Positions 44,029 to 55,905 are shown, numbered from the stretch's first letter. The stretch: DNA of 64,000 nt from Acanthamoeba sp. SK_2022b (GCA_027943245.1 JANDJZ010000158.1:39759-103758), one strand, 5' to 3'. Notes: generated by a model not told the origin, from the sequence alone. Numbers and translations: made by a program.

Positions 44029-47000
44029 TCAGGTTCTTCTCTTGTCGTCGTGGCGGAAGCCGGGGGGAGGGAAGGAGGGAGCACGAAGCGGCGAAGAGGT
44101 GGGGGTGGAGGGAGAGCGGGAGGGCAGCGGCGGCGAGTTGGAGGAGGAGCCGGACGTGTCAAGGTCCGATTCAGTGTGGTAGGAGGAGTCAAAATCGGCA
44201 GTGCGTGGAGCGGGCGCGGTCGTCGTTCTTTGCCTGTGTCGCTCTTCGTTCTTTGGCTCACTCCTCTTTCTTCGCGTCATCATCTTCTCCTCACTTCGCT
44301 GCATCTCGTCCAGGGGCCGCACCTCCTCCTCCCCGCTGTCGTCGTCATGCACTCGACTGCTCTCGCTGTCGGTGTTGGCGTAGTGGCGAAGACTACGTCG
44401 CGGAGGATCGTAGTAGCTGCTCTCGCTGGTCGTCCTCATAGCGTTCTTGCCACTGCGCCCGTGACGGCGGTGGTGATCGTCGTCGTAAGCGTGGTCAGCG
44501 TTGTCGTCGTCGTCGTAGGTCGAGATGCCAGACGAGGGATCAGTCTCGTGACGAAGCGCTCGGCGGCCGGTGTCGTGCTGCGGCTTCCAATTGTTCACAC
44601 TGCAGAGGAACCGAAGGAGCGAGAGAGAGAGAGAGCAGGCCGACAGACGGGAGACCGACGAACGAGGCGAGGCGAGGCGAGGCGAGACAAGAGGGAGAAA
44701 GAGAGAAAGAACGAAGGAAGAGAGAAAAGAGAGGAGGCCGAGAGGAAATGGAGTGGGAACACAGAGTGGGAAGGAGGAGGCATGCGTGAGAAAAAGAGAA
44801 AGGAAAAAAAGAAGAAAAGAGAAAGAGAGAAGACAGAAGGGAGAGAGAAAAAGAGAGAAGAAGCCATCCTTCGCTCTTAGTAGCCATTTCTGGAGAAGCC
44901 AGAAAGAACGAAAGCGGAGAGAGAGAGAGAGAGAGAAGCGAAAAGAGGGTTGGGTTAGAATAAAGAGATAGAAGAGAGAGAGAGAGAGAGAGCCACGAGA
45001 TGGACGCGATAATGAAAGTGAGCGGGCACTGAGGTGGCCGACCGGAGAGTGGAAGATGGAGAGATACGGAGAGGGGGGTGGAGCGGGGGCTGGGCGACGT
45101 ACTTGAAGAAGGCGTAGTTGTCGCTCGACGCCTGGCCCGAAGACGCGTCGCTCCCCTGGCTCTGGTACTCGTAGCCACTGTCGTCCCTCACCACACTAGG
45201 AGGGAGCGGCGGCTGCTCGTATCCCGCGCCATACGCCGACACCGTGTAGGCTCTGCTCGATCCCAAACCACGTCAGCCACCGCGCATGCTGACTCTCGGG
45301 TGAGGCCGAGAGAGGGAGGGGGGGGGCAGGCTACCGGTCTCTTTCGCCGGCACGATCGTAGGGGTTGAACTGGGTGACCGACGCGGATCTGATGTGGGTC
45401 GACAGAAAAAGAGGTCAGTGGGAACGCCGACCACAACGGGCCTGTGTGCGCGCGCGGGAGACCGACAACGGCGCGCCTCACACCTTCCTCTATCGCCGCG
45501 GCTGTCCTCGAGATCGACCTCCTTTTGGATGTCCTTGATGATGTTGAGCGCCTCCTTGAAGTCGGGTCGGTCGTTGGGGTTCGATTTGCAGCAATCGATC
45601 ACCAGCTGCTTCAGCCGAGGCGGGCCTGCGTAGGGGGGGGGGAGATCATGAGTTCAGCCCCACACGCTCTTGAACACCGGCATGAAAGCGGGACGTGGGG
45701 GACAAAGGTGGCGTACAGCCGGGGGGGATAAGCTTCTCGACCGCCCTCAAGTCGAAGGCGTAGTGGGTCTTCTCCTTACGCATGGGCATCTTCTTGCGGG
45801 CCACGATGACTGCGAGATAAACAAAATAAATAGATAAATAAATATATCAAAAAAGTAAAACGATGATTGGTCAGTGGTGAAGCGAGCAGTCACGGGGCAG
45901 GGGAGACACGGTACCTCCCAGAAGCACGCCAAACCTGGTGTATAGGTTGTCGAAAGCGAGTGAGTGTTGTTGTGATGGCAACGATGATCAAGGCATCGAA
46001 TGATTTTGATGGGCGAGGGGCCGCACGCACCCGAACACGTCGCACTTTTCGTCGTACTTCTCGCCGAGGAGGACCTCGGGCGCCATGTAGTCGTCCGAAC
46101 CGGCGATGGTCATGTAGTTCATCTTGTTCTGCGTACGCGCGAGACCCTATCGTGCCAAGCAGCGATCGCTCGGAGTTAAACTCAACAACAACAACAACTC
46201 AACAACGTGCGCGGAATTCGTGGACATCATAGCGCCCCCCGTACCAGATCGCACACTTTGATGCGGCCGTTCTCTGTGAGCAGCAGGTTCTCGGGCTTGA
46301 TGTCCCTGCGCGCGCAAACGACGAGGAGTGAGGAAAGAGAAGAGAGAGGCGAGAGGCGGGAAAGAGGGGGGGAAATAGGGCTTACCGGTAGACGAGGCCC
46401 TTCTTGTGCATGAAGTTGAGGGCGACGGCGATGTCCATGGCCATCACCACGCGCATCTTCCACGGCGGGTCGTTTCGCTCGAGGAAGTCCTTCAGGTTGC
46501 CGCCTGTAGCAGTCCACGAGCGTGTGTCAATGCATGCATGGCCCGTTTTGTAGGGCCCTACAAAAGAATGGGAAAGAGAAGAAGCTTCCGAAGCGTACCG
46601 GCGACGAATTCAGTGACGAGGTAGGTGCCCGATTCGTGCTTGCATAGGCCCATGAACTGGACGATGTTGGGGTGGTGGATGCCCCTGCGTTTTGAGCCGC
46701 GCAGCCGACGGCCAACGCGGTTCCCCGTTAGCCAACACCAATTTGACGCCAAATAAATAATATTTGTTTGCAAAACGAAAAGACGACGACGAGGAAGTGG
46801 ACAGGGACGCACTTGAGGAGGGCCACTTCGCGCTGGATGTATTTGTTGAGGTGTTCCTGTTGCAGGTTGTTGGCGGCGTTGAGCCTCTTGATGGCCACCA
46901 CCGTACCGTAGTAGTCGCCTCTGAACACCGTACCGAACGCTCCGCTTCCGATTTCCTGCAAGATGCAAAAAACGTAAAGTGGCGTTCGATTCGATTCGAT

Positions 47001-47516
47001 TTGGAGGGGGCCATAGATCAGATGACAATAAGTTTCGGGCTTGTGGGAGAGATGGCCGGGTTACCTCGCCAAACTCCAAGTCGTCGTAGTTAATCGTCCA
47101 TTCCTCCTTGACAACACCTCCTTCGACTGGTTGCTGTATACAGAGGGATAAGAAGACCAAAGCGTGAGAAGGTTTCGGCCCACACCGCCAATCTTGTCTT
47201 CTTCTCTTCTTCGATTTAGTCTTCAAGTTTTTCGCTTTCGTTCTTTGAAGATCGAAGGTTTGGGGGGGGGGGTTACCGCTTCGTTCTCCCTTAGGCTGTC
47301 TGACGACTTTCGTTCAGGCGGAGGCGTCTTGGGCACCGTCTTCTGCTTCTATCACGGGGTTATGCTTGAGTTAGGAGTCTTATTCGGCTTATCGATCCTT
47401 CAAACGGTAAGAGTAATCTAGTCTCATCTGGTTGAGACAACCGATGGAGACCCTCCAACCTTATTGGGCGGTAAAAACGGTGTGCGTACCCTTCTACCCA
47501 AAAAGTTCTTCAACAT
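44029..47516 (-). CDS. TKL-type protein kinase with Asp/His/Ser-rich tail
   Basis: A tiny first exon (MLKNFLGRR, 47516) joins in phase to QQPVEGGVVKEEWTINYDDL. The kinase domain runs over many short exons: EIGSGAFGTVFRGDYYGTVV (Gly loop), VAIKRL (Lys), GIHHPNIVQFMGLC, LVYRDIKPENLLLTENGRIK (YRD catalytic loop), VCDLGLARTQN (DLG), AGSDDYMAPEVLLGEKYDEK and RLKQLVIDCCKSNPNDRPDF. All catalytic residues are present. The YMAPE and CCKSNPNDRPDF wording fits the tyrosine-kinase-like group that is expanded in amoebae. The tail has GYEQPP and GYEYQS tyrosines that could be phosphorylated, then Asp/His/Arg-rich disorder, ending at 44029. Introns hold long GA/CT tracts (44600-45000). Confidence 0.78.
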
Positions 47517-48096
47517 CTTGACCCGGGTGGTGGATGCTCAACTGCTGGTCTTCGAATGGGGAAGGGACGGATGATTGGTCTTAGTCTTGAGCCCGGTTAG
47601 GGAGCTATTCGTCGTCTCGAATAAAATTGAACTCTCTTTTGTTTCAGAACGTCAGAAGGGCTTCGCGGGCTGCAGCACACGACAGAAACGAAGATGAAGA
47701 GGGGCAGTTTTTAGGTTGTTGCTGTGGCTGCGGTTTGTGGTGGCCACCACCCGTTCTCCGCAAGAATTCAAAGCCTACCATCACCCTGCGCACTTGCGGC
47801 CTAAATTACTTGTCCCAATCGGGTTTGCACACTCCGCCGCACCGGAGGGCAATAGGGGCTTTAGGGGCTGGCCACGTGAAAGATACAAACAAAGGCTTGG
47901 GCGTCCCTGGACTGAGAGTTGTGGGCGAGCGCAAGAGCTGTAACATCACCCACACCGCGCCCCAGGAGGACCGATCCGGGACCGCGTGCCTCTTGTTGTG
48001 CCGATTAAGTGTCGACAAAATGTTTTGGCGGGAAAAAGCTTATTTGAAACACCACGGCTACAAATTTTTGTACAAACTTACAAATCAATTGGATTG
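47517..48096. other. Divergent intergenic region, no gene seen
   Basis: This lies between the TKL kinase (minus) and HAUS1 (plus). A 157-codon plus ORF (47627-48097) merges with the HAUS1 start region in another frame but has no domain. The segment should hold both promoters. Confidence 0.45.
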
Positions 48097-49541
48097 ATGC
48101 AGGCCACCGCTGCCGTTACTCCCTCCGCCCTGCTGCCGCGTGCCGCGCAGCCACTCACGCCTTCCTTTGCCGCTCCTGATCAGATCAGTGATGCCACCAA
48201 ACTTCAAATTGCCTGTACTTGGCTGAAGGAAGTGCTCGGCAAGGACGGCGACGTGCCTCCCTTCGAGATCAACTCGCAGACCGTCGATGTGCTCTTCGAA
48301 CTCGCTCTCTTCAACAAACAGCGAGAAGTTGATGTTCAGCTTCTCATCGAGGATGCACATGAGAAGGCAGGCCACTACAAACGAGAAGGTATCCTGCCTC
48401 CGCGCACTTTGTTTCGCCCCACTTCTTCTCTCTGAAACAGAATCACACACACTGCACAGCCGACAAGATAGAGAGCATCATGTCCACAATCGGCCTTTCC
48501 CTCGACAAATTGCCACAAGCTGGCGTAGCCAACCTCGACAGCCTATCTTCTCTCGCCCTCACACTCGACACCAAGGACACCAGCCTTACGAGGTACCCGG
48601 AACCTTTCATGCGCGCCTCGCAATCTCTCCGGCTCTTGCAGCCAAGCCTCATGCACGTACAGCTACTACTTGAGCTGTCAGGATCTCGATGAAGAACTAC
48701 TGCGGGTCACCAAGGAGCGAGAGGATCAGCAGGCCTCGCTCTCTGCTTTGTTGGAGAAGACGCGCCTGGCCGTGGCCCGGCTCGATAAGATGAGCAAGTA
48801 CGTCGCTCGCTTTGCCCGTCCTCCAGCGGCGACATCGCTACTCGAGTTTGCGCTTTGGGCTCATCCCGCGAGCGGTGTGCGTGCAGGGCTCTGCAGGCGT
48901 TGCAAGGCGAGTCGGAGCAGCAAAAGCAAGCGATGAACGAACGGATATCCGAGGTGCGGTATCTGCAGGGCAAGACCGCCGAGTGCCACGCCACCATGCA
49001 GAAGCTCAAGGTTCGGGAAAGACCAACACGGCGGGTCCTTCGGGGAGCCTCTCTGTCGGAGGGGTTGCGTGCTTGCGTGCTCGTTTGGCCGCCCGTGTAT
49101 CTTCACCACCAACTCGCTTCGTGCACGTGCAGGAGGAGATCAGCGCCAGCGGAGTGTCGAATGAGATCACGCACTCGGCGCTCGTCAAGGTACGGCCGCA
49201 ACCCCGTCTCCACCAAACCTCCCCGAAGAAGCGAAGCGTCAGAGCTCTCACCACCATGGACGATCGCTGCAGCTCAACAAGGAGTGGAAGGTGCTCCACG
49301 AAAAGACGGAGCCCTTGCTGGAGGACCTGAAGAAGTACCACCAGCTCCCACCGGTATGCTCGCGCCTCCTCTCTCTCTCTCTCTCTCTCGACTGGACACA
49401 TGGTGATGGTTGCGTGTACATGTGGAATCCAAGGACGTCACGCTGGCCAAGATCAAGATCGACGACGCCAGGCGAGAGGTAGCCCGACTCAACCAGCAGA
49501 TATCGGACACCCTCGCGCGGATGAACATCTCCTACCACTGA
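48097..49541 (+). CDS. HAUS1: HAUS augmin-like complex subunit 1
   Basis: The start is MQATAAVTPSALLPRAAQ at 48097. The N-terminal signature ACTWLKEVLGKDGDVPPFEI, then NSQTVDVLFELALFNKQREV and DVQLLIEDAHEKAGHYKRE, matches HAUS1. A later LALTLDTKDTSLTSY matches the conserved ETKDTSLAS block. The rest is coiled coil: DEELLRVTKEREDQQASLSA, ESEQQKQAMNERISEVRYLQ and VTLAKIKIDDARREVARLNQ, ending MNISYH at 49541. HAUS1 is part of the eight-subunit augmin complex that recruits gamma-tubulin to existing microtubules. Exons are separated by short introns, one with a CT repeat. Confidence 0.78.
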
Positions 49542-49652
49542 GTTGTTGTTGTGATTTGGGGGGGGGCATCGCTAACGCTCGATCGAGCATCCTTTGTACA
49601 GTGCGCGTCTTCAATAGCAAACAAGCCAACGAACAGACGAACGAAGCAGCGA

Positions 49653-49655
<3 letters not shown>

Positions 49656-49706
<51 letters not shown>
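49656..49706. repeat. (GT)n microsatellite between convergent genes
   Basis: A 51-bp GT tract lies between the HAUS1 stop (49541) and the 3' end of the membrane protein gene (49786). It gives a spurious Val/Cys ORF. Confidence 0.95.
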
Positions 49707-49707
<1 letters not shown>

Positions 49708-49785
49708 CTGCGTGAGGGGCCGAAGCGCTTTCCGCCCGCTCGTCGTGGAGCCAAGCCCGGGTGCTTAGAGGGGGGGGGGTCGACG

Positions 49786-50672
49786 TCAGGGCAGGTCGCG
49801 CTTGAGGGGCGTGCGCTCGGAGGTGAGGTAGCGGCGCAGGCCGACGTCGTCGTAGTCGTCGTCGTCCTCCACGCCGGGAAAGGGCGCGAGCATGCGGCGG
49901 GAGGCCTCCTCCTCGGGGTCCTCGTAGTCGCCGTCGTGGCGCGGGGTGAACACGTCGTACTTGTGGAGGACGTGCAGTTCCGCCCACACCATGACCGGCT
50001 GCGAGATGAAGTACTCCACGAGCAGGGCGATGGCCCACTTCAACAGCACGAACCTGACGTCGCACTGCGAGGATAGAGGTGAAGGAAGGGAGTGTTAGAG
50101 AAGAACAGGCCCTGCGAAGGGAGAGGTGTGGATGAGAAGGGGCAACACACCTGGTGGTAGAAATCGGAACAGAAGTAGAGAAGAATGGGAAGGATGATGG
50201 CAAGCGTAGCCATGGCGCAGAGGTCGTAGAGGCAGCAGGGCTCGACGCGGCGCCGGCGGGCGCGCTTGAGGATGGAGTCGAATCGAAAGAGCCAGACGAG
50301 AAGCATGGAGGTGACGGCGCCTTGCACCACACGAACGAGGAAATTGATGGACCAGTTGATGCTCTGTTCTTCGATGCAGCCCTCCTTGTGGAATTGGATC
50401 GACGTGAGGGTGAGCACAATGACCGAGTTGAAGGCCCAGATGAAGATGCGAGCAGAACGGCTGAACGGATCGTCGGGATGGACGCAGAAGATACCCAGCA
50501 CGAAGTGGTCGTGCTTGAGCTTCTCCCAGTAGGTCGGCCGGCGCTCTTCCTCTTCAGATGAGAAGAGACGCCATCTACAGCAGCGGTAGCGGATGATTTG
50601 GAATATCCATACCAGAAGGTAGAGGCTGCCCCACACAATAAGCCACACCAAATCGCCAACGCTTATGTCCAT
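49786..50672 (-). CDS. Multi-pass membrane protein, polycystin-like segment
   Basis: The start is MDISVGDLVWLIVWGSLYLL at 50672; the hydrophobic run makes it a good N-terminus. There are four to five likely membrane helices: residues 5-25, then SRSARIFIWAFNSVIVLTLT, INFLVRVVQGAVTSMLLVWL, YDLCAMATLAIILPILLYF and WAIALLVEYFISQPVMVW. The segment KHDHFVLGIFCVHPDDPFSR before the second helix resembles the loop ahead of the second helix in PKD1/PKD-REJ-like polycystins. The C-terminus is acidic and stops at 49786. The protein is much shorter than a polycystin and lacks the channel pore helices. There is one visible intron (about 50161-50062). Confidence 0.58.
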
Positions 50673-51116
50673 CCTGGCCGCTCGCCACGCCTGCGACGAA
50701 AAAGTTGGCCAAGTTGTCGTTTGCTTGCCTATTTTATGAATAAGAAGAGAATGGGAAGCAGCTTCACCAACCTTGCAGGTCTTGACTTCTTGTACAACAC
50801 CACATTCTAATTCATGGTGCTGCCTTATGTGAAGTAAGCCACCAGCAGTCACCAGCACATGGTAACCTTCTTCTTCTGTTGGAGCATCACAAACCCTATT
50901 GGAGCTCCAACACTTGCTCAAGCCATGTGGTCTGAGGTTAGGCTGAGCTGCTTTGTGGAATAGGCCAGCATGTGGTGAGTCAGGAGCCAGGGACACAAAC
51001 CCTTTTTCTCCAGGTTTTCCTGGTTAATTGCTTATTTCATTTTGGTTGTTCTTGGCCACGAAGGCGAGCGCGTCACGCAACAAGTTGTTTGAGGCAACTT
51101 GTAAAGTTACTCAATC
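50673..51116. other. Divergent intergenic region with a short GC-poor patch
   Basis: The patch at about 50720-51040 is AT-richer than its surroundings and resembles the larger islands. It has no coding potential I can follow. It sits between the membrane protein (minus) and the LD-motif gene (plus), so it must include or interrupt both promoters. Confidence 0.45.
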
Positions 51117-52677
51117 ATGTTCAGAAGGAGCAAGAAGGGAAAGGAAGACAAAAAGGACAAGAAGGACAAGAAGGGAGGGTCTGCCTCGCCCCCAGCTACC
51201 ACCAGTCCGACCGTCCCCACTTCTGCCGCGACACAGCCTACAGTGGCCCACTCGCCCACTGGGGAAGAGTTTGACGACAAGCGCGTGTCGCTCCCGCGGA
51301 GAGTAAAGCCTGGCGCCAAGACTGCGCTTCCTGATCCTGACTCCTCCGCCGCCAACCGTCCCGCTACCGGTGCGGTGTTCTCCTTCCTCTTTTGTGTCGC
51401 TTTCGTTTTTTTTTGGGGGGACCCTGTCGTCTTCGTTCTTTTCTCTCCCCCTATTTTTATTTATTTATTTATTTTATTTTATTTTATTTGTCCAGTTACG
51501 TTTGTTTGTGCTGACGCCACGCCACAGCCACCGAGAAGAAGCCAGTGGAGAGCGGCCTGCAGGATCTCGATGACCTGATCGCCACGATTGACCAACGGCT
51601 GGGCCCCACTCCCCGGGAGTCCACCCGCAGCTCCGCCGCCCAGCCCACGCACCACTCGGCCGCCTCATCGCCCGCGCCGCCGGCCATCGACGCCCTCTCC
51701 CTCGCCGACTCGGACGATCCTCTCGCTGCGCTCATGTCCTTTGCCGGCGGCGTGCCCTCGTCGGCTTCTTCGCCAGCCGCTGCTCCCGCTCGCCAGAGCG
51801 TCGCTCCCGCCTCGTCCTCGCCTTTGCCGCCAGCGGCGCAGCGGGCCAGCGTCGTTCCGGCCCCCGCCTCCTCTCAGGCATTTGGCTCGGGTAGGCCTCG
51901 TGACGCGCCGCCTCCTCCTCTCAACCTTACCTTTGACCCAATGTGTGTGCCACGCGAACAGGGCGAGTGTCGACATCTTCGGTCAACGAGGCGATGCTGG
52001 ACGACATCCTCCAGCAGTTCGGCTCCCTCGCCTCTCCCGCTCCCGCTCCCGCTCCGTCCGCGGCCGTGCCCCAGAGGGCATCGGTCTCGTCGGCGACAGC
52101 TGCGCCGCAGCGGCACAGGTGCGCACAACACACGCGCGCCACCGCCCATCGCGTGGTCTTGGCCTGCGACCAACTCACGCTCGCTCTTTTCTCTTTGGTT
52201 ATTCCAGCGAGGCCGGGGCGGATGACCCTCTCGCGGCCCTGCTCGCCATGGGCGGCGTTAGTGTCGATTTCGGCGGTCCCGCTCCTCCTCCTGCAGGTCA
52301 CCTCCGCCTTCTCGGTGCAGTTAAATTTCTTAAAACTATTTCAGAATTATTTTTTCCAATTTAATTTAATTTGTTTGTTTTTTTGTTCAATTGCCTGCCG
52401 TGGCTGACAACTGGTCGTACAGCGGCCGGGACGTATCCGCAGCGAGCGTCGATCACGTCTGTGGGCGGAGGCTACAACGCTCCGCCGGCCGCGCACGCCA
52501 TGGCCGCTCCTTCGTTCCCCCAAATGGGTGGCGTCCCCCAGCAGCCCATGCAAGCCACCTACTCTCCTTCGTTCCCTCAAATGGGCGGCTTCCCCCAGCA
52601 GCCCATGCAAGCCACCTACTCGGGCGGTACGCGAATTCCTCGCTTCGTCGATGAGGTCTGTGTGTGTGCTCACAGCT

Positions 52678-52746
<69 letters not shown>

Positions 52747-54811
52747 TGTGGCTATCGCCGTGTTGGTCGCGATGGCAGGCGCCGGGCCAGCGATGGCGAC
52801 GGGACCGGGAGGCTATTGGGGCAACATGACGGTCACCGCAGACGCGTTGGAGCAGCACCTCCCCGATCCGGACGATTTCGACAACTTCTCGACCGAATCG
52901 GTCTACATCGACTCGGCCACGCAGCGGTACACGCTCCCCCAGAACAGTACGCCTGCCCCCAGCCAATGATCCTCCTCTTCGGTGTTCTCTGCCTTCGCGA
53001 TTGGTTGACCGTTTGATTGGTTGCAGAACTGGAGCTCGATCTACGCCACGAGATGATGAACCTCAGACGCAACCCGCGCTTCTACGCTCAGATCCTGGTC
53101 AACGAGTTCCGCCCCTTCTATCAGGGCACCGCCCTCCGGTACACGCTCGCGCACCCGCGCACACGCACACACGCACGATGTTTTGACGGGTCCTTTCTCA
53201 CCTGGTCTCGTGAAGCGTTCCGGGACAGCCCGGCATGGCCACTCGCGAGGGCGCCGTGGCGTGCGACGACGCCATCCGCTTCCTCTCGAGCGTGGCGCCC
53301 ATGCAGGACCAGATATTCCTCAACTTTGGCATGTGCCTCGCCGCCAAGGGTACACACACGCGCTCTCTCAGGTCGCGCACGAGCACACGCACACACGCGC
53401 ACGTTCACGTCCACTAACGGAATCCGGGCTACGACAAATGCTGTGCAGAGGCCGTTGACGAGTGCTGTCCTACGGGAAGCTTCGAGTATCCCGACTCGGT
53501 GACCAAAATGATGAACTACGGGTGCCACTCCCCTCCACCCCTCCACCCTGCTTCATTCACGTGTTCTGGCGGAAAGGGTGGGCGGCCCATGTATTGACTG
53601 ACCGGCATCGGTGCAGGTACCTGGAGGACGAGGCCAAGGACCTCGTCGGCTACGGAGGCAAGAACGTGCGGCACATGATCCTGCTCGCGTTCATCATCTG
53701 CGATGGCGATCCCTCGCGAGAGCGCCGCCACATCGTGTTCGATCCGCGCTGGAAGATGATGGCACCGTGGCCCCCTCCCCTTCCCCCCCACCGCAAACAA
53801 ATGTTGCGCGTCTGCGGCGCTGACGGTGCCCTGCTTCTTCTGTAGGGCGTGGGCGCGGGCGAGCACAACTCGCCCTTCAAGATCATGGGCGTCGTCAACT
53901 TCGCCATCGCCTACACGCCGTTGCTCGATGGCATGAAGAACAGCCCCATGTTCCGCAACCTGGTCCAGATCGACCTCAAGGAAGACGCCAGAGAGGTATC
54001 CGCCGCCCCCGCCACATGTCATGTCCTGTCACGCGCGTCGCCAGTCCTCGGCCAGCTGACGCCTTGTGCCTCCCCCCCGCCCCGAAATCAGATGCTGGAT
54101 GCGATTCGCTCGCTGCAGGCCGGGCCGGTGGTCGCCCCGCAAGAGGAGGACGACTGGCGCGCTCGTCTGCGCGCTGCCGCAATGAAGGTCTCGCAGGCCA
54201 CGGGCGGCATGATGCTCACGGACAAACGCGAAGACACGTTCATCAAGGCCGTCGACGTGTTCAAGCAGCTCAAGGCCGTCGAAGGTCGTGTCACCTTCCT
54301 CTTCCTCTCTTCTCCCACACGCAACACAAACTGAGGAAGTGACAATAGGCCCGGGTGAGGACGAGACGCAGGCGAAGCTGCGACAGGCCGCCCTGCTTGT
54401 GGGCAAGGCCACGGAGCACCTGGTCGTGTCCAACGCCAACGACAAGCAGTACATCCGGCCCGTCGATGTACTCTTCGCTCCTCTCGCCCGACTTTCCCAC
54501 GCTCCCCCCTTTCCATCCATCGATCGCTGAACGCGGCCGCGTTCGGTGTCGCGCGTGCGCGCGCAGATCATGAAGGAGCTGCAGGCCGTGAGCAACGCCC
54601 CCGTGGAGATCGACCCGCTACGGGCCAAGCTCTCCAATGCCGCCCTCGGCGCTGTCCTCAGCACCGAGAATCTGGTGACCGTTTGCCCAACCATTTTCCC
54701 TCTTTGTTGTGTGATGCCATCTTGTGTGGAGCCTGACCTTCTCTCCCCCCCCCCCCTCAATGGCAGATTGCGCACACCTCCCCGGAACCGCGGAGGAGCG
54801 GGTACCAGTGA
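51117..54811 (+). CDS. Large adaptor-like protein with LD-like motifs and helical C-terminus
   Basis: The start is MFRRSKKGKEDKKDKKDK at 51117, a very basic N-terminus. Disordered Ala/Pro/Ser exons follow, with LD-like motifs (LDDLIATIDQRLG and MLDDILQQFGSL) and a repeated DPLAALMSFAGG / DPLAALLAMGG. A tandem SFPQMGG-PQQPMQATYS repeat lies near 52520-52620. A conserved-looking helical domain follows: ELDLRHEMMNLRRNPRFYAQ, ACDDAIRFLSSVAPMQDQIF and KNVRHMILLAFIICDGDPSR. Next come talin/vinculin-like rod helices: RARLRAAAMKVSQATGGMML and KLRQAALLVGKATEHLVVSN. The frame ends PEPRRSGYQ at 54811. LD motifs are docking peptides in paxillin, and helical rods bind actin or each other, so an adhesion or cortex adaptor is inferred. 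I do not recognise the central domain. Confidence 0.6.
52679..52745. repeat. (GT)n microsatellite in an LD-gene intron
   Basis: A 67-bp GT tract, one of the longest in the window, lies in the intron after the Gln/Pro-rich tandem repeat exon. It yields spurious Cys/Val ORFs on the plus strand. Confidence 0.95.
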
Positions 54812-55052
54812 GGCCACGTCCACCGAGACAGCATGCTCGCTGGCTCGCGTTCGTGGCCACGAACGCAGTTGCCGTCGTCTGAAGAGAACACGTGTACACC
54901 CTGAGGGGGAGCTATCGCCCCCTCTTCGTTCTCTGTTTATGTTTTTCAATTGAAAACGCCACTCAAGCCCTTGGTGACTGCTTCCTTGATGCCGGCCTTG
55001 AGTGGGGTCTCCTCCCTGAAGGCAAGTAGGGCAGGTGCACGGGAGGAGGTGG

Positions 55053-55735
55053 TTAGTCGCGGGACAGGTCTTCTCGGCTGGCGGCCAGGGCCACGCACCG
55101 AAGCAGTTTCGTTTGCGCCTCGACGGTCTCGAGGATGAGGGCGTGGTTGGTGTCCATCACCAGACCGCCGACGATGATCTCGTCCAGTAGGTGCAGCACC
55201 TTGTCCATGTGAAAGATGAGGTCGAGCTCGCAGACGTTGTCAAACGTGCTGTCGAGCGTCTCCACGAAGATGTGGATCAGGTCCAGGATGCTCAGTTCGC
55301 TCTCGCAGTCGTCCACGATGAACACAAAGTAGAGCGTGGCGTAGTGTCGGTAGACCACCTTCGTGCCTTCCAGCCACGGGTCACCTGCCTTGAGCCTCAT
55401 GGTTTGAGCTTGCGCACACAACCCCAAGTGTGGGGAATCAGGGCTTCGCAAGGGTACCTCGAGAAAGTTGCACATGTCCACGCTTCGCCTCACCAGCGAC
55501 TGAAACACGTCTCGTACAATTCTGCTTTGCACGTCTGGTGGCTGCACGCGCTCCGAGTTAGGGGCTCATAGGAGGGGTGGAGGGCACGAACGTTGAGGCT
55601 GAAAGCTTCTGGACGATGGAGAAGGTGCAACCACTTGTGCAGCTGCAAACAAGGGGCTGGCGTTACCTGCCACGTGTAGAATTTCGAGAGTCGAAGCTTG
55701 CCGCAGTTGTTCACCACGAAAACAGCGTGTATCAT
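55053..55735 (-). CDS. AP3S: AP-3 adaptor complex sigma subunit
   Basis: The start is MIHAVFVVNNCGKLRLSKFY at 55735, the canonical sigma-adaptin N-terminus. A short intron leads to PPDVQSRIVRDVFQSLVRRS and DMCNFLE. A second intron leads to KVVYRHYATLYFVFIVDDCE, SELSILDLIHIFVETLDSTF and DNVCELDLIFHMDKVLHLLD, then IIVGGLVMDTN. ELDLIFHMDKV and the IVGGLVMDTN block are the AP-3 form rather than AP-1 or AP-2. The C-terminus ends REDLSRD at 55053. AP-3 sorts cargo from endosomes to lysosomes and related organelles. The sequence appears intact. Confidence 0.92.
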
Positions 55736-55833
55736 CTTGGTGTCTCGCTCTTGCACCACTTCGCAACAAAGTCTCGCAAAGGACACGGCAGCTTTTTCTT
55801 TTTAACGTGTTAAAGAAAATGAAGAAAAAAAAA

Positions 55834-55840
55834 TATAAAT
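55834..55840 (+). promoter_or_regulatory. TATA-like element in a bidirectional promoter
   Basis: TATAAAT lies 66 bp upstream of the ATG at 55906 and 99 bp from the divergent AP-3 sigma ATG at 55735. The whole shared intergenic gap is 170 bp. Confidence 0.45.
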
Positions 55841-55905
55841 GTAATTGAAGTAGCAAGCGAGGAAAATTAGAGGACCTTGCGGGCACGTCGTCACCGCGAA
55901 CAATA

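Noticed and set aside
44595..45178. Ser/Leu/Phe-rich minus ORFs resembling membrane proteins
   Set aside because: They are CT-rich intron sequence of the TKL kinase; the SLSLSL pattern comes from simple repeats.
47627..48097. 157-codon plus ORF before HAUS1
   Set aside because: It lies in the divergent promoter region, is Cys/Gly-rich without domain, and is out of frame with HAUS1.
49532..50659. 375-codon minus ORF
   Set aside because: It overlaps the membrane-protein exons in a different frame, is Ser/Arg-rich without structure, and reads a GT tract as poly-His/Thr.
52664..52969. Cys/Val-rich plus ORF
   Set aside because: It starts in a GT microsatellite; only its downstream part matches a genuine exon of the LD-motif gene.
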